A stretch of DNA of 5,288 nt, from contig JACCVM010000020.1 in NCBI GenBank assembly GCA_013698135.1, positions 1 to 5,288 on the forward strand, read 5' to 3'. Both the position numbers and the translations under genes were made by a program. Of this stretch, positions 4,715 through 5,288 are shown in pieces. The first letter of the stretch is position 1; each line of letters begins with the position of its first letter. The notes below the pieces were generated by a model that saw only the letters and a program-made list of their open reading frames with translations, had not been told where the DNA came from and made no database searches. The stretch comes from Euzebyaceae bacterium (lineage in GTDB: Bacteria > Actinomycetota > Nitriliruptoria > Euzebyales > Egibacteraceae).

Positions 4715-5288
4715 ATGACGCTTGTCAGTCCGGCGGTGACCTCCGAAGTCGGTCAGCTCCGCGAGGTCGTGCTGCACCGACCCGGCCTGGAGCTTCGGCG
4801 CCTGACACCCGCCAATAAGGAAGCGCTGCTGTTCGACGAGCTCGTCTGGGTGGCCAAGGCGCAGGAGGAGCACGACGGCTTCGTCGACGTACTGCGTCGG
4901 CAGGGCGTCAAGGTGCGGTTCTTCGCCGAGCTGCTGGCCGACACGCTGGGCGACGACGGACTGCGCCTAGAGTTGATCCAGCAGATCGCGACCGCTGACG
5001 GCTGCGGCACCGAGCTGGTGCAACGGGTGCGCGGACACCTCAAGGAGCTGCCGGTCGACCAGCTGGTCACCCACCTCATCGGCGGGCTGACCGTGCAGGA
5101 GGTGCCGGGAGCGGCCGACGGCTTCGTCGGCGGGGTGCTCGGCCCCGCGGCGTTCCTGCTACCGCCGTTGCCCAACGCGGTGTTCACCCGTGACCCGTCG
5201 GCCTGGGTCGGCCGCGGTGTGATGCTGTCGCCGATGCACATGCCGGCGCGCCGTGCCGAACGGCGCCTGTGGCGCACCATCTACACCC
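4715..5288 (+). CDS. arcA: Arginine deiminase, N-terminal part (runs off the window)
   Basis: The first 191 residues of arginine deiminase, a cytosolic guanidino-modifying enzyme that converts L-arginine to citrulline and ammonia in the ATP-yielding, acid-protective ADI pathway. The family opening is clear: EVGQLREVVLHRPGLEL at 11-27, LTPANKEALLFDELVW at 30-45 and QEEHDGF at 50-56. LPNAVFTRDPSAWVG at 152-166 contains the substrate-binding aspartate of FTRDP (D160), and MPARRAER at 176-183 holds the conserved arginines. The catalytic His and nucleophilic Cys lie in the unseen C-terminal half (family length about 400). ATG at 4715 is preferred because AAGG (4703-4706) sits 8 nt upstream; GTG at 4709, in frame, is the alternative and would add two residues. 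It is transcribed divergently from the NfeD-flotillin operon. Whether arcB or arcC follow cannot be seen. Confidence 0.93.
   Translation, partial: MTLVSPAVTSEVGQLREVVLHRPGLELRRLTPANKEALLFDELVWVAKAQEEHDGFVDVLRRQGVKVRFFAELLADTLGDDGLRLELIQQIATADGCGTELVQRVRGHLKELPVDQLVTHLIGGLTVQEVPGAADGFVGGVLGPAAFLLPPLPNAVFTRDPSAWVGRGVMLSPMHMPARRAERRLWRTIYT

Noticed and set aside
4753..5280. A 175-codon minus-strand frame opposite arcA
   Set aside because: It is Ser/Arg/Pro-rich low-complexity sequence, while the plus strand encodes unmistakable arginine deiminase motifs.
1..5288. CRISPR arrays, tRNA or rRNA genes, insertion sequences
   Set aside because: No spaced direct repeats, cloverleaf-like sequence, transposase motifs or terminal inverted repeats were seen.

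Overview
The window comes from a high-GC Gram-positive bacterium, almost certainly an actinobacterium. GC is high throughout, codon third positions are nearly all G or C, GTG starts occur, and there is a clear homologue of MscR, the mycothiol-dependent formaldehyde dehydrogenase. Mycothiol is essentially an actinobacterial thiol. I cannot name the genus with confidence.

Layout from left to right. Positions 1-41 may hold the last codons of an upstream plus-strand gene. Positions 98-721 hold a toxin-antitoxin locus on the plus strand: an intact ribbon-helix-helix antitoxin, then a PIN-domain (VapC-type) toxin broken by an in-frame TAG and a frameshift. A perfect 8-bp inverted repeat at 718-742 lies between this locus and the convergent minus-strand genes and probably works as a two-way terminator.

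Positions 4585 down to 766 hold four tightly packed minus-strand genes, in transcription order: an NfeD/YuaF-like membrane protein, a flotillin (SPFH protein), mscR, and a glyoxalase-II-like metallo-beta-lactamase-fold hydrolase. The gaps are 17 nt, 27 nt and a 4-nt GTGA overlap, so they look like one operon. The first two genes form the known NfeD-flotillin membrane-microdomain pair. The last two form a formaldehyde/nitrosothiol detoxification pair also seen in mycobacteria (Rv2259-Rv2260). Their joining in one transcript is the most distinctive feature of the window. A possible internal promoter before mscR would also let the detoxification pair be expressed alone.

Positions 4586-4714 are a short divergent control region with a plausible promoter for each direction and a palindrome over the predicted start of the NfeD-flotillin transcript. 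From 4715 to the right edge runs the first 191 codons of arginine deiminase (arcA), which continues outside the window.

Most of the window is recognisable biology. The points deserving a second look are the operon architecture, the disabled toxin beside an intact antitoxin, and the small regulatory structures.
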